Below, one piece after another: positions 24,969 through 33,312 of a stretch of 64,000 nt of DNA. The notes below the pieces were generated by a model, which worked only from the letters and a program-made list of their open reading frames with translations, did no database searches and was not told the DNA's origin. This DNA comes from an uncultured Pedobacter sp. (GTDB taxonomy: Bacteria > Bacteroidota > Bacteroidia > Sphingobacteriales > Sphingobacteriaceae), in assembly GCF_946480185.1 (NCBI RefSeq), contig NZ_CAMLIG010000002.1:248001-312000 (forward strand), read 5' to 3'. Made by a program: the position numbers and the translations under genes. How positions within the stretch are numbered: position 1 is the first letter of the stretch; each line of letters opens with the position of its first letter.

Positions 24969-24985
24969 ATAAAGATTTAGTAATC

Positions 24986-26176
24986 CTAATCCAAGATAGC
25001 TTTAACGCCCGGCAGTTCTTTGCCTTCCATATATTCTAATAATGCACCACCGCCGGTAGAAACATAGCTTACTTGGTCTTCAAAACCGAACTTAGCAACT
25101 GCAGCTGCAGAATCTCCTCCACCAATTAAAGAAAAAGCACCGTTTTCTGTAGCTTCAACTACAGCGTGAGCTACGGCTTTAGTTCCGTTTTCAAATTTCG
25201 ACATTTCAAAAACACCCATCGGACCATTCCAAAGAATGGTTTTTGATTTTTTGATAATCTCAGAAAACTTTTCGATCGTATCTTCACCAATATCCAAGCC
25301 CATCCAATTATCTTTAATATGATCGTTATAAGCGTTACCCGTTTCAGCATCATTACTAAAAGAGTCTGCAATAATAGAATCTGTAGGAATCAATAATTTA
25401 ACACCTTTCTCGTTAGCTTTTTTAATTAGCTCTTTGGCTAATTCCAACTTGTCGTCCTCAACAAGTGACTTACCAATATTTCCGCCATTGGCTTTGATAA
25501 AAGTATAAGTCATTCCACCACCGATTAGGATATTATCAACTTTATCCATCAATCTTTCAATCAACAAAATTTTGTCAGATACTTTTGCACCGCCCATAAT
25601 TGCAGTGAAAGGACGTTCTGGAGCATTTAATACTTTTTCAGCATTTTTCAACTCGGCGCCCATTAAATAACCAAAGTATTTTGCATTTGGAAAAAACTGG
25701 GCGATTACTGCTGTTGATGCGTGTGCCCTGTGAGCCGTACCAAAAGCATCGTTTACATAAACATCGCCTAAAGCAGCCAATTTCTCGGCAAAAGCCTTAT
25801 CACCTTTTTCTTCTTCTTTATAAAAACGCAAGTTCTCTAATAACAAAATACCACCAATTGGCAAATTGGCAGCTTTTTCTTTTGCTTCTTCGCTAATACA
25901 ATCAGCCGCAAATTCAACCTTTGTACCGGTTAACTCGCTTAAATGATCAACAATATGCCTTAAAGAATATTTGTCTGTTGGACCATCTTTTGGCCTGCCC
26001 AAGTGCGACATTAAGATTACGCTTCCGCCATCGCTTAATATCTTTTTAATAGTTGGCATTGCCGCCGTCATTCTTTTATCGTCGGTAATATTATAATCAG
26101 CATCTAAAGGGACGTTAAAATCAACCCTAACTAATGCCTTCCTTCCTGAGAAATTGATATCGTCTATTGTTTTCAT
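24986..26176 (-). CDS. pgk: Phosphoglycerate kinase
   Basis: Glycolytic kinase converting 1,3-bisphosphoglycerate and ADP to 3-phosphoglycerate and ATP. The N-terminal RVDFNVPLD signature is at about residues 17-25, the substrate-binding MSHLGRPKD at about 58-66, and the nucleotide-binding GGAKVSDKI near 193-201. The C-terminal GGGDSAAAV and [19 protein letters not shown] motifs close the protein. Complete at 396 residues. It is monocistronic: its own terminator follows, and the upstream neighbour has a terminator too. A TAGTGTA-N5-TACACTA dyad at 26240-26258 lies 64-82 bp upstream of the ATG. Confidence 0.98.
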   Translation of the reverse strand: MKTIDDINFSGRKALVRVDFNVPLDADYNITDDKRMTAAMPTIKKILSDGGSVILMSHLGRPKDGPTDKYSLRHIVDHLSELTGTKVEFAADCISEEAKEKAANLPIGGILLLENLRFYKEEEKGDKAFAEKLAALGDVYVNDAFGTAHRAHASTAVIAQFFPNAKYFGYLMGAELKNAEKVLNAPERPFTAIMGGAKVSDKILLIERLMDKVDNILIGGGMTYTFIKANGGNIGKSLVEDDKLELAKELIKKANEKGVKLLIPTDSIIADSFSNDAETGNAYNDHIKDNWMGLDIGEDTIEKFSEIIKKSKTILWNGPMGVFEMSKFENGTKAVAHAVVEATENGAFSLIGGGDSAAAVAKFGFEDQVSYVSTGGGALLEYMEGKELPGVKAILD

Positions 26177-26239
26177 TATTATTTAATTGAAATGCTAAGC
26201 TAAAGTTTTACGCGGAAAATAGAAAGTGAATTCAGCAAT

Positions 26240-26258
26240 TAGTGTAAAAAATACACTA
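26240..26258. promoter_or_regulatory. Inverted repeat upstream of pgk
   Basis: TAGTGTA (26240-26246) and TACACTA (26252-26258) with a 5-base spacer, 64-82 bp before the pgk ATG. The same half-site in the opposite arrangement lies before mraZ. Its role is unknown. Confidence 0.35.
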
Positions 26259-26280
26259 TTGATTTATTAGCGCAATAAAT

Positions 26281-26310
26281 AAAAAAAGCCGACGTCTTTC
26301 GAAATCGGCT
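26281..26310 (-). terminator. Terminator of the DUF4403 gene
   Basis: AGCCGA (26287-26292) pairs with TCGGCT (26305-26310). Read leftward, the hairpin is followed by a run of seven T residues, 24 bp beyond the stop codon. Confidence 0.7.
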
Positions 26311-26333
26311 GTTGCTTTACCTTTAAAACCAGT

Positions 26334-27737
26334 CTATTGGGTGCCATCGATGGTAACCGCTACTTTACCGGAAGCTACAACCATTGCAACAATGGCATTT
26401 GGAGTTAAAATCACTTTATTTGGGGTAATTCCAGTTAGTTTTCCGTTTATCTTTACGCCTTTAATAGGTTGGTAATTGTTTAAATAACTTGACATTGTTT
26501 TTTCGCCATCTGCCAATTGGCTTGCGATAGAAAACCGACAAGCATCACTCATTTTTTTAAGAATTAAACCGTGGGCTAACCAATTTCCTACTTTCAGTAG
26601 TTTATTTTTAGAGTCTAACACAAAATCAACTTGATTTAAATAAATCTCTTTAGTTGTTGCATTATAAGCAGGTATTCCGGTAAGGTAAAAATCGCCGTTT
26701 ACAGAACCGCTCAAATTTAAATCCACAATCATTCTTCCATCTTTACCCCACAAACTCACCTTATTTACAGTAACAGAGCGAGTTCCAGATTCAAATTTCT
26801 GACCTGCGAAATTTTTCGTCACCACGTCAGAAGCATAGCTATAAGGCGCAAAGGCCGCTACGTTTGCGGTAAACTGATCGGGCATTTTATCTACAGATTT
26901 TAATGCAATGGCATTTCTATCAAAAACCATCGAAGGCTTACGTCCAATTGCAGTTTCTAAATAAGTTTTTAAACCCATGTTAACAGTTATTTTTTGATTT
27001 GCTACAGTTGCTTTAGTAGCATAAATTTCAACAGGCTGCATAGTAAACCAAGTTTCATACTCATCGTTTACCTTTGTTGGCTGGCTAAAACTTTCTAAAG
27101 CATCCAGCACATAAGGTTTAATATCTAAAGATTGCGCAATGGCATCATCAACCAGTTTAGCTAATGTTGGTTTAAAAACAGCTATGGCCGGATTTATTAA
27201 ATAAGTAATTGGAATGGCTTTTCCTGCCACTGTTACTGTTGGCGACTCTTTCCACTGAACATTTTGAATGTTTGTTGCTGTAGTAATTTTCCAATCTTTT
27301 AGGCCAATTGCGCTACTGAGCCTAATTGTACCATTTAAATTAAAGTCTTTAACGTCTGTTAAATCTATACCGAAAGATTGAACTCCATATTTTACCTTGC
27401 CTATAATTTTCAAAGGTAAATCCATTAAAATTTTGCCATTTTGCTCGCTAATAACAATATTAGCAGACTTATAAACCTTCATCATCAAGTTGTCGCCATC
27501 AAGAGAATTGTCATCATAAATTAATCCGTTGAGGAATTTGTTGGCTTGTGTCTGCAAATCTTTAACAGAAACCTCTACAGGCATATTTATAAAAGAAAGT
27601 TGTTTTTCGTAAACCACCTCGGTAGAAGAATAGTCTGGTAAGGGTTTTAACGCTTGCACTTTTTTTGAGGTACTGCAAGACGAGAGGTATAGCCCAAAAA
27701 CAACCAATGTTAGTTGAGAAAATTTATTGAAATTCAT
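26334..27737 (-). CDS. DUF4403 lipoprotein
   Basis: A 467-residue exported lipoprotein of the DUF4403 family. The signal peptide ends in a lipobox, with the lipidated Cys21 in LYLSSCSTSKK. The mature part is beta-rich and repeats a pattern of long alternating strands (INMPVEVSVKDLQTQANKFL, then ILMDLPLKIIGKVKYGVQSF). This resembles the lipid-binding tubular folds proposed for the family, but no function is established. It is probably attached to the outer membrane facing the periplasm. It is a single gene with its own terminator. Confidence 0.88.
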   Translation of the reverse strand: MNFNKFSQLTLVVFGLYLSSCSTSKKVQALKPLPDYSSTEVVYEKQLSFINMPVEVSVKDLQTQANKFLNGLIYDDNSLDGDNLMMKVYKSANIVISEQNGKILMDLPLKIIGKVKYGVQSFGIDLTDVKDFNLNGTIRLSSAIGLKDWKITTATNIQNVQWKESPTVTVAGKAIPITYLINPAIAVFKPTLAKLVDDAIAQSLDIKPYVLDALESFSQPTKVNDEYETWFTMQPVEIYATKATVANQKITVNMGLKTYLETAIGRKPSMVFDRNAIALKSVDKMPDQFTANVAAFAPYSYASDVVTKNFAGQKFESGTRSVTVNKVSLWGKDGRMIVDLNLSGSVNGDFYLTGIPAYNATTKEIYLNQVDFVLDSKNKLLKVGNWLAHGLILKKMSDACRFSIASQLADGEKTMSSYLNNYQPIKGVKINGKLTGITPNKVILTPNAIVAMVVASGKVAVTIDGTQ

Positions 27738-27818
27738 GTTTTAAAAAATATTTTAATCCACAAATATATCAGCTAATTATCTATTTTTTTTTCGGAAGAA
27801 TTTTATTTGTTGAATTCA

Positions 27819-27968
27819 CTATACAGGTTCTGATAAAAACTTAATGATGAATGAGAATATTGCCAATATTAATAGAATATGCACCATTATTCCGGCTGCA
27901 AAAACAAATACACCTAGCACCCAACCTATTAAAAAAAGAAGTATCAAAATATTTAATATCAGTCTCAT
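27819..27968 (-). CDS. Small hydrophobic membrane protein (Lmo0937-like)
   Basis: A 49-residue frame starting at the ATG at 27968 and ending in TAG at 27819. Its sequence runs MRLILNILILLFLIGWVLGV and ends with HILLILAIFSFIIKFLSEP and V, giving two hydrophobic segments separated by FAAGIMVH. This is the layout of the Lmo0937/DUF5670 family of tiny membrane proteins: an MR-hydrophobic start, a G-W-x-x-G motif, and a G-x-x-x-H-I-L-L-x-x-A-I motif. The function of the family is unknown. It lies between the DUF4403 and oxygenase genes, in the same direction. Confidence 0.72.
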   Translation of the reverse strand: MRLILNILILLFLIGWVLGVFVFAAGIMVHILLILAIFSFIIKFLSEPV

Positions 27969-28036
27969 CGCTATATCGTGTTAACAACGATAGACAAACG
28001 TTATGCCACTAAAAAGATATTAAATAGCATTATCAG

Positions 28037-28876
28037 TTAAGTATCAGAAGATTTTAATTTTTTTACAATAATAGGAGGAATACAGTCTTTCAAAAACGAC
28101 TTTAATTTTTCTTTTGAAGACGGCTTAAATGCTACAGTATCTTCAGTGTTGTTTTTTCTTTCTTTAAAAAGCGTATTATGTTTTTCGTGGTTAATGTTTA
28201 TTTCGGATGCTGGCCGTCCATTAGAGTAATAATATAAAGCTAAAGATTTTCTACTTCTATCTTCTGGACAAGTCAAGGCATCTGGGTGTCCGTGATAAGA
28301 AAAATCGGTGGTGGAAAAAATGGCCATTCGGTTAAAAACCGGCAAGAACTTTTTTTCGCATTTCTCCATATTTTTATCCCATAATTCAAAATTCCCGCCG
28401 TACTCTTCTTTCCAATCCTTATTTAAATAGACTAATACATTAATTCTTCTATCCAACCTAAGTTGGGGATGTTTATTAAAGTCCGCATGAACTTTTAACA
28501 AACCTCCCGGTTTAATTTCATGCTGTCCGCCCCCAAAAAAATAAGGATCACTAATTAAGGGCTCCTCAATTCCGGTTAAAATTTGGAGAAAATTCAAGAA
28601 CGGTTCCGAATTTAAAAAGTGCATCAAGCTTTTTGTTTTTGTACCAAAATCACTTTCGCCCTTACCGGCTAATTTTATTTGTTTGGTATCGTTAAAACTG
28701 ATGCTATCTTTTTTAGAAAGATCTGGAAACTCGTTTAAAACCTCAGTTAAGAACTCACTATCAAAAAAATCATCAAAACTTATATTTGGAAAAGGTGCTG
28801 CAGTTTTATACTGAGTGGTGGAGTTATTCGCTAATTGGATAAGGTCTTGATTTTTTGAACTCAACAAAGTTGCCAT
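28037..28876 (-). CDS. 2-oxoglutarate-Fe(II) dioxygenase family protein
   Basis: A 279-residue cytoplasmic protein with a double-stranded beta-helix hydroxylase core of the 2OG-FeII_Oxy (prolyl 4-hydroxylase-like) type. The iron ligands are visible: His130 and Asp132 in KVHADFNKHPQ, and the distal His195 in DFSYHGHPDA. Arg209 in DRSRKSLALYYY is the expected 2-oxoglutarate-binding residue. RRINVLVYLNKDW and YGGNFELWD are typical of the subfamily often found in sugar or cell-surface biosynthesis loci. No such locus surrounds it here, so the substrate is unknown. The basic C-terminal tail (about 230-279) has no recognisable domain. Confidence 0.85.
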   Translation of the reverse strand: MATLLSSKNQDLIQLANNSTTQYKTAAPFPNISFDDFFDSEFLTEVLNEFPDLSKKDSISFNDTKQIKLAGKGESDFGTKTKSLMHFLNSEPFLNFLQILTGIEEPLISDPYFFGGGQHEIKPGGLLKVHADFNKHPQLRLDRRINVLVYLNKDWKEEYGGNFELWDKNMEKCEKKFLPVFNRMAIFSTTDFSYHGHPDALTCPEDRSRKSLALYYYSNGRPASEININHEKHNTLFKERKNNTEDTVAFKPSSKEKLKSFLKDCIPPIIVKKLKSSDT

Positions 28877-29032
28877 GTAATATTTCTAATTTAAATTAAA
28901 TATACAAATAGCTTGTTAAAGTGCAAATTTCCAAAAAGTTAAGGTTGAGGAAATTGTTTTAGAAGTTTTGTTTAATAGGAAAGAAACAATTTGGTAAATT
29001 GATGTGGTTCTATAACGGCCGGATTCATTAAA

Positions 29033-29061
29033 AAAAGCTATTTCTTATCGAAATAGCTTTT
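29033..29061 (-). terminator. Terminator of tRNA-Ala
   Basis: Twelve-base perfect arms (29033-29044 and 29050-29061) with a 5-base loop lie just beyond the tRNA 3' end, followed leftward by T residues. Confidence 0.75.
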
Positions 29062-29069
29062 AAAAATTG

Positions 29070-29143
29070 TGGAGAATATCGGATTCGAACCGATCACCTC
29101 TTCACTGCCAGCGAAGCGCTCTAGCCAAATGAGCTAATCCCCC
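29070..29143 (-). tRNA. tRNA-Ala(GGC)
   Basis: A 74-nt cloverleaf on the minus strand. The acceptor stem GGGGGAT pairs with ATTCTCC using two G-U pairs. The D stem is GCTC/GAGC, the anticodon loop is CTGGCAG with anticodon GGC, and the T arm is ATCGG-TTCGAAT-CCGAT; the discriminator base is A. The 3' CCA is not encoded (the DNA continues CAATT), so it is added after transcription. Its 5' 33 nt are duplicated just upstream, at 29196-29228. Confidence 0.95.
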
Positions 29144-29470
29144 CTTTTATTTTATAAATCTAAAAATCTCCCAACCTATCATCCCTTTCAAGCCGAGCGA
29201 AGCGCTCTAGCCAAATGAGCTAATCCCCACTTTTTAGAGATGCAAATATGTTAAATAAATCAGAATTTACAAGGCTTGCTTTCTTTTTATCTCAAAAAAA
29301 GACAAATATTTCTATTCAAACAGCACTCAATTCGATCTGTTCGACTTAAAATTAACTCTTTTAGACGATCAGTTGTGATAATCCCTTTTGGGCATGATTG
29401 TTATACTTATCCGGTAGATTATAAGGAATAATCCAATTAAAAATCATTTACCTCATTTATTTAAAACATT
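29144..29470. other. Spacer with tRNA fragment, otherwise no gene seen
   Basis: Apart from the tRNA-Ala 5' fragment at 29196-29228 and its presumed promoter at 29243-29250, this stretch is A+T-rich and holds no open frame with family features. The last 100 bases presumably contain the promoter of the gene starting at 29471. Confidence 0.5.
29196..29228 (-). pseudogene. Truncated duplicate of the tRNA-Ala 5' half
   Basis: 33 nt identical to 29110-29142 of the intact tRNA-Ala gene: the 5' acceptor strand, D arm and start of the anticodon stem, in the same orientation. The sequence diverges at the anticodon loop, so no tRNA can form. It lies 53 bp upstream of the intact gene. A minus-7-like CATATTTG (29250 to 29243) lies just before it, so transcription may run through this fragment into the real tRNA. 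Confidence 0.85.
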
Positions 29471-30058
29471 ATGGCAGAAATTAAAATTGAAAAGAAAAAA
29501 ACCATTTGGCCTTGGATGCTACTTGGTTTAATCGTTGTTGCGCTTTTAGCTTATTTTCTCTTCTTTAAGAATAAAAACAACGAGGTGGTTGCGTTAACTA
29601 ATGGCGACACCACAACCGTATCGCAAAACCACTCCAATGATGCGGTAGCTGATTACATTAATTTTATGGAAAAAGACACATCAAATATGTCTTTGAGCCA
29701 TGAGTATAGTCACGATGCACTTACAAAGCTGGCAGACGCTACGGAAGAAACCGCTAATAAAAACGATGTAAACATTAGTGAAAATTTAGAAAAGGTTAGA
29801 GCCCTTGCAGATAGCATTACAAAAAATGAGAATGCTACAACACATGCAGACGATATTAAAGAAGCCGCTAAAATCATCAGTAATGCTCTTACTTCTATTC
29901 AGCAAGTGAAATTTCCAGATTTAAAATCAAATGTTGACGAAGTAAGTGGCAATGCACAAACAATTGATGTAAAAGATCTTACGTTAGATCAAAAAGGAAC
30001 AGTGAAAGGCTTTTTTAAATCTGCAAAAGACGTTATCAAAAAAATGAACAAGTATTAA
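29471..30058 (+). CDS. Membrane-anchored protein of unknown function
   Basis: A 195-residue protein I do not recognise. One transmembrane helix lies at about residues 14-33 (PWMLLGLIVVALLAYFLFFK) after a lysine-rich cytoplasmic start. A 160-residue acidic, Asn/Thr/Asp-rich domain follows that looks mostly helical (residues 60-145 have regular heptad-like spacing). The orientation suggests an N-in, periplasmic C-terminal domain. The next gene, 18 bp downstream, is a broken PRC-barrel gene of a type often found with stress-response genes, so the two may have formed a stress-related pair; that is inference. Confidence 0.7.
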   Translation: MAEIKIEKKKTIWPWMLLGLIVVALLAYFLFFKNKNNEVVALTNGDTTTVSQNHSNDAVADYINFMEKDTSNMSLSHEYSHDALTKLADATEETANKNDVNISENLEKVRALADSITKNENATTHADDIKEAAKIISNALTSIQQVKFPDLKSNVDEVSGNAQTIDVKDLTLDQKGTVKGFFKSAKDVIKKMNKY

Positions 30059-30076
30059 TCTATTTATATAAATATT

Positions 30077-30571
30077 ATGAAAGACGAAAATAAAGACCTT
30101 TACTATCTGCATGACCTATCAGATTATAAAATTGCAAGCGATTATCCCGACTTTAGAGGTTGGAAATTACAAGATACTGCTCACCGAGAAATTGGGACTG
30201 TGGACGGACTTTTAGTGAGCAAATCTGCTGAACGTGTAGTTTATTTAGATATTGAAGTAAACGAGGATTTAATTAAATAAGGGCATGAGGCTTACGGAAA
30301 GCCGACAGCGGATGGTGTCCATGAGTTTTTAAATAAGGACGGCGAAGACCATTTAATTGTACCGATTGGATTGGTAGAATTTGACGAGGATGCGAAAATA
30401 GTATTTTCAAACCGTGTAAATTATAGTACTTTCTCTGCAACAAATAGGTATAGTAAAGAAAACAACATCACTCGTGATTACGAACTGGGCGTTTATAAAA
30501 ACTATTTCCCTGAAGGAGACAAACAAGCTTCAGAGGATTTATACGATAACGAAGGCTTTAAGCGGGTTTAG
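30077..30571 (+). pseudogene. PRC-barrel domain gene interrupted by an in-frame stop
   Basis: Two open stretches, 30077-30280 and 30371-30571, lie in the same frame. Translation across the TAA at 30278-30280 gives one continuous PRC-barrel protein of about 164 residues: YPDFRGWKLQDTAHREIGTV then ERVVYLDIEVNEDLIK, stop, GHEAYGKPTADGVHEFLNK and HLIVPIGLVEFDEDAKIVF. No frameshift is needed; one base change (for example from GAA or AAA) accounts for the break. The reading frame after the stop is still well conserved, so the change is recent, or a sequencing error, or the stop is read through. A strong terminator follows. Confidence 0.85.
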
Positions 30572-30577
30572 TTATCA

Positions 30578-30611
30578 AAAAAGGCGATTAGGATAAATTA
30601 ATCGCCTTTTT
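30578..30611. terminator. Bidirectional terminator
   Basis: Thirteen-base perfect arms (30578-30590 and 30599-30611) with A-rich and T-rich ends, between the PRC-barrel pseudogene and the convergent alkene-reductase gene. It can work in both directions. Confidence 0.8.
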
Positions 30612-30619
30612 GTTTTCAT

Positions 30620-31705
30620 TTATTTGTTCATAAAATGATAATCCGTATATCCTTTTTCACCAGGAGTATAAAATGTATCCATATCTGGTTGATTTAATTC
30701 TGTTCCTGATTTGTATCTTTCCAGTAAATCGGGATTTGATAAATAAGGTCTTCCAAAAGCAATTAAATCTGCTTCGTTATTTTCTAAAGCTTTCTCTGCT
30801 GATTTATCATCAAAATTACCGCAAAGAATTAATGTGCCTTCAAAGTTTTTACGGATGTCTTCTCTCACTTTTTTTGGAAGCGGAGTTGAACCCATTGCAG
30901 AATGGTCTAACAAATGAATATAAACCGGTTTCAACTTATTTAATTCCACCGCTAAATAATGGTATGTTTCTTCCATTTCATCGTAAGCTTTCATATCATT
31001 AAAAGCACCGTTTGGAGACAAACGTATTCCCACTTTATCCGCACCAATGGCTTCAATTGTTTTTCTAACAATGCTTAATAAGAATTTAGAACGGTTTGCT
31101 ACACTTCCACCAAATTCGTCCTGTCTTTGATTGCTATGGGGGTTTAGGAACTGTTCAATTAAATATCCGTTTGCACCGTGAATTTCAACACCGTCAAAAC
31201 CGGCTTCAACTGCCAATTTAGCAGAACTCACATATTCTGCAATGGCTTCAAAAACTTGTGCGGTGGTCATCTCTTTCGGCATGTCATTCACTTTCAGCCC
31301 TTCCGCATCAGTGTACATTTGTCCTTCGGCTTGGATGGCAGACGGCGCCAAAACTTTTGCTCCTGCCGGTAAATTTAAATGGTGCGCAATTCTACCGCAG
31401 TGCATCAGTTGCAAAAATATTTTTCCGCCTCTTGCGTGTACCTCATTGGTTGTTAATTTCCACCCTTCAACATGCTCCTGATTAAACATTCCGGGAATGC
31501 GTGGATAACCGATACCATTTGCAGATGGTGATGTACCTTCTGTAATAATGAGCCCGGCACTTGCTCTTTGTCCGTAATATGCTGCCATCAACTGGTTAGG
31601 GGCATTTCGTTCTACAGCCCTTGACCGCGTCATTGGCGCCATTACCAAACGGTTTTTTAGCTTAATGTTTCCTAATTCGTATTCTTGAAAAAGTTTATTT
31701 TCCAT
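30620..31705 (-). CDS. Old-yellow-enzyme-type alkene reductase
   Basis: A 361-residue FMN-dependent flavoprotein of the old yellow enzyme family, reducing activated C=C bonds or nitro compounds with NAD(P)H. The TIM-barrel start MAPMTRSRA is at about 23-31, and GKIFLQLMHCGRIAH holds the FMN and active-site region near 95-109. The diagnostic FDGVEIHGANGYLIEQFLNP is near 176-195, and LILCGNFDDKSAEKAL with LIAFGRPYLSNPDL forms the phosphate site. The NemA/XenB-like subtype is suggested by HGANGYLIEQFL. It stands alone between a terminator and a spacer. Confidence 0.92.
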   Translation of the reverse strand: MENKLFQEYELGNIKLKNRLVMAPMTRSRAVERNAPNQLMAAYYGQRASAGLIITEGTSPSANGIGYPRIPGMFNQEHVEGWKLTTNEVHARGGKIFLQLMHCGRIAHHLNLPAGAKVLAPSAIQAEGQMYTDAEGLKVNDMPKEMTTAQVFEAIAEYVSSAKLAVEAGFDGVEIHGANGYLIEQFLNPHSNQRQDEFGGSVANRSKFLLSIVRKTIEAIGADKVGIRLSPNGAFNDMKAYDEMEETYHYLAVELNKLKPVYIHLLDHSAMGSTPLPKKVREDIRKNFEGTLILCGNFDDKSAEKALENNEADLIAFGRPYLSNPDLLERYKSGTELNQPDMDTFYTPGEKGYTDYHFMNK

Positions 31706-31834
31706 ACCTATAATTTAAATGTTTGAACAGACAATTAGCAAAAATGATTCCAAGTAAACTGCCTGTAATAAAACGAAATTCAAATGACATTGTTTTTAAT
31801 ACAGCTTTTTTAATTCAATCTGTTTTCACCCTGA

Positions 31835-32254
31835 TTAGGTAAAAACCCAAGCCCAATAAATAAAAAGAAACTGAAAAGGCAACCGGATTAAGGAAAAATA
31901 AAACAACCAGCCACCAACATTAAACTGATCAATACTCATTTGAATATTTGCGGGGAATACTGCTACTAGTAAAACTATGATACACCACGCCCCTATTTTT
32001 CTTGTTTTTTTCGGAATGAGTAAAGCGCCAGAAGTTATTTCTGCCAAACCACTTAAATAAACCAACGCCAAAGGAAATGGCAAATACGGAGGCATTATTT
32101 TGAGATAAAAATCAGGATTTACCAAATGATTGATGCCTGCCAAAATATATATGCAAGCCATTAAAATGGCGTATTGGTGTTTTTTCATTATTGAAAAATA
32201 CCCGGAAGTAAACTCTCTTAAAAGTAAAGCAACGAAATTATACAGCAAAAACAC
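31835..32254 (-). CDS. DoxX-like four-helix membrane protein
   Basis: A small integral membrane protein of the DoxX/MauE-like type: four hydrophobic segments with the motif YILAGINHLVNPDFYLKIMP after the first, and LPFPLALVYLSGLAEITSGA in the second. The longest frame starts at 32254, but the ATG at 32188 (MKKHQYAILMACIYILAGIN) is the more likely start. It gives 117 residues, as in relatives, and avoids overlap with the upstream gene. Members are linked to membrane redox processes, but no specific function is known. Confidence 0.8.
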   Translation of the reverse strand: MFLLYNFVALLLREFTSGYFSIMKKHQYAILMACIYILAGINHLVNPDFYLKIMPPYLPFPLALVYLSGLAEITSGALLIPKKTRKIGAWCIIVLLVAVFPANIQMSIDQFNVGGWLFYFSLIRLPFQFLFIYWAWVFT

Positions 32255-32714
32255 TACTATGCCAGCTATTCGCTATCGTAGTTTCCCATTTGTTTTGGTA
32301 ATCCTGATAGTTATTTACCATATTGTTAAAAACCGTGGTTGATGCATCTACAGTTCCTGCTTTAATCAATTCCTCAAATCCACTCCTATCAACAGATTCT
32401 ACTTTATCAGCAATTTTATAAGCGATGTTAAACCTATCCAACAGGTTAATCTGAAATTTCTTTTCCAGTTCCTGCATCAAATGCACCGATTTATCTATCG
32501 AACATCCACTTGCTCCGGCTTGGGTTTCGTCAACAATCAACACAATAAACCGATCATATTTGATTTCGAAACCAGCTTTAAGCGCCTGGTTATGGGCAGA
32601 CCAAGAAGCGGTGAAATCTTTAAGAATGGCATTAATCTCTGTTAGCTGATTTTGGTTTAATGGTCTGTTCGATTGGTATATCCATACCCTTGCTTCCGGA
32701 TTTATCATTTTCAA
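32238..32714 (-). CDS. Conserved Bacteroidota protein of unknown function
   Basis: A 158-residue soluble protein. I recognise the pattern ARVWIYQSNRPLN near the start and FIVLIVDETQAGASGCSIDK near the middle, shared by a family widespread in Bacteroidota. Members are often labelled ABC transporter ATPase, but there is no Walker A, Walker B or signature motif here, so that label is not supported. The conserved G-C-S-I-D-K and H-N-Q pairs suggest a possible active or binding site. The longest frame of the next gene overlaps its end by 17 bp, though its better start does not. Confidence 0.75.
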   Translation of the reverse strand: MKMINPEARVWIYQSNRPLNQNQLTEINAILKDFTASWSAHNQALKAGFEIKYDRFIVLIVDETQAGASGCSIDKSVHLMQELEKKFQINLLDRFNIAYKIADKVESVDRSGFEELIKAGTVDASTTVFNNMVNNYQDYQNKWETTIANSWHSSVFAV

Positions 32715-32828
32715 AAATAATTATATTTAAAAATGTAGGTGGTAAATTATTGTCATATTTTTTACCAAAAAGTTAATAAGTTGATAAGTTCTTTAAACGC
32801 ATACATCATTTTTCACATAATTTTAATC

Positions 32829-33284
32829 ATGGCTTTTTCGCTTACGTCAAAAATACTGCTACTTGCGCTGTCGTGTTTTATTCCAAAACATAATGAATTG
32901 ACTTTTACGGAAGCTAAGAACCAATTGATTAACCAGTACAAACTTCATAATGCCGAGCAAGATTTCGGTGCAAAAACCGCGAGTTTTGAAATATCGGATA
33001 CTGGTTTTATACGATACAAAAAAAAAGTAGCCGGAAATAAAACAGAATACTATAGCGTAAAATTAGATCAGTTTAAAGATGCCTTTTATTCTGGAGATGA
33101 AAAAGAAGGCTGGCTTTTGTTAAAATTTACAGACGAGGCAGTGATTTACCAAACCTATAATGATAAAGCCGGCAATGTAGATGAAATGGTTGCTGAGATA
33201 AAAATCCCTTTAAAAAACATTGATGTAAATGACATCAATATTTTATACGAAGCAATGAAAACACTCAAACAGCACCATAATTAA
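32829..33284 (+). CDS. Exported protein of unknown function
   Basis: The open frame begins at 32739, but the ATG at 32829 gives a conventional signal sequence (MAFSLTSKILLLALSCFIPK) and is preferred; the product is then 151 residues. The mature part is a small alpha/beta domain with FTEAKNQLINQYKLHNAEQD and YSVKLDQFKDAFYSGDEKEG. I recognise no family. It lies alone and divergent from the upstream gene. Periplasmic location is inferred from the signal peptide. Confidence 0.65.
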   Translation: MAFSLTSKILLLALSCFIPKHNELTFTEAKNQLINQYKLHNAEQDFGAKTASFEISDTGFIRYKKKVAGNKTEYYSVKLDQFKDAFYSGDEKEGWLLLKFTDEAVIYQTYNDKAGNVDEMVAEIKIPLKNIDVNDINILYEAMKTLKQHHN

Positions 33285-33312
33285 GCACTTTTTGAGATTA
33301 ATTATTCTTTTA

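Larger units (their letters stand above)
24571..24985. other. Intergenic region upstream of the dcw cluster
   Basis: This 415-bp stretch contains the mraZ promoter region and the pgk terminator. Between them, at 24815-24837, lies the hairpin AAAGTGGG-N7-CCCACTTT. Its arms again carry GTGGG and may be an additional MraZ-type site or a structural element. Open frames here (such as 24548-24829 minus) show no family resemblance, so I see no gene. Confidence 0.5.

Noticed and set aside
29070..29228. The tRNA-Ala duplication as an attachment site of an integrative element
   Set aside because: The repeated part is the tRNA 5' half and lies 53 bp away, with no integrase or cargo between the copies.
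32238..32714. ABC transporter ATPase, a label often given to this family
   Set aside because: No Walker A, Walker B or signature motif is present.
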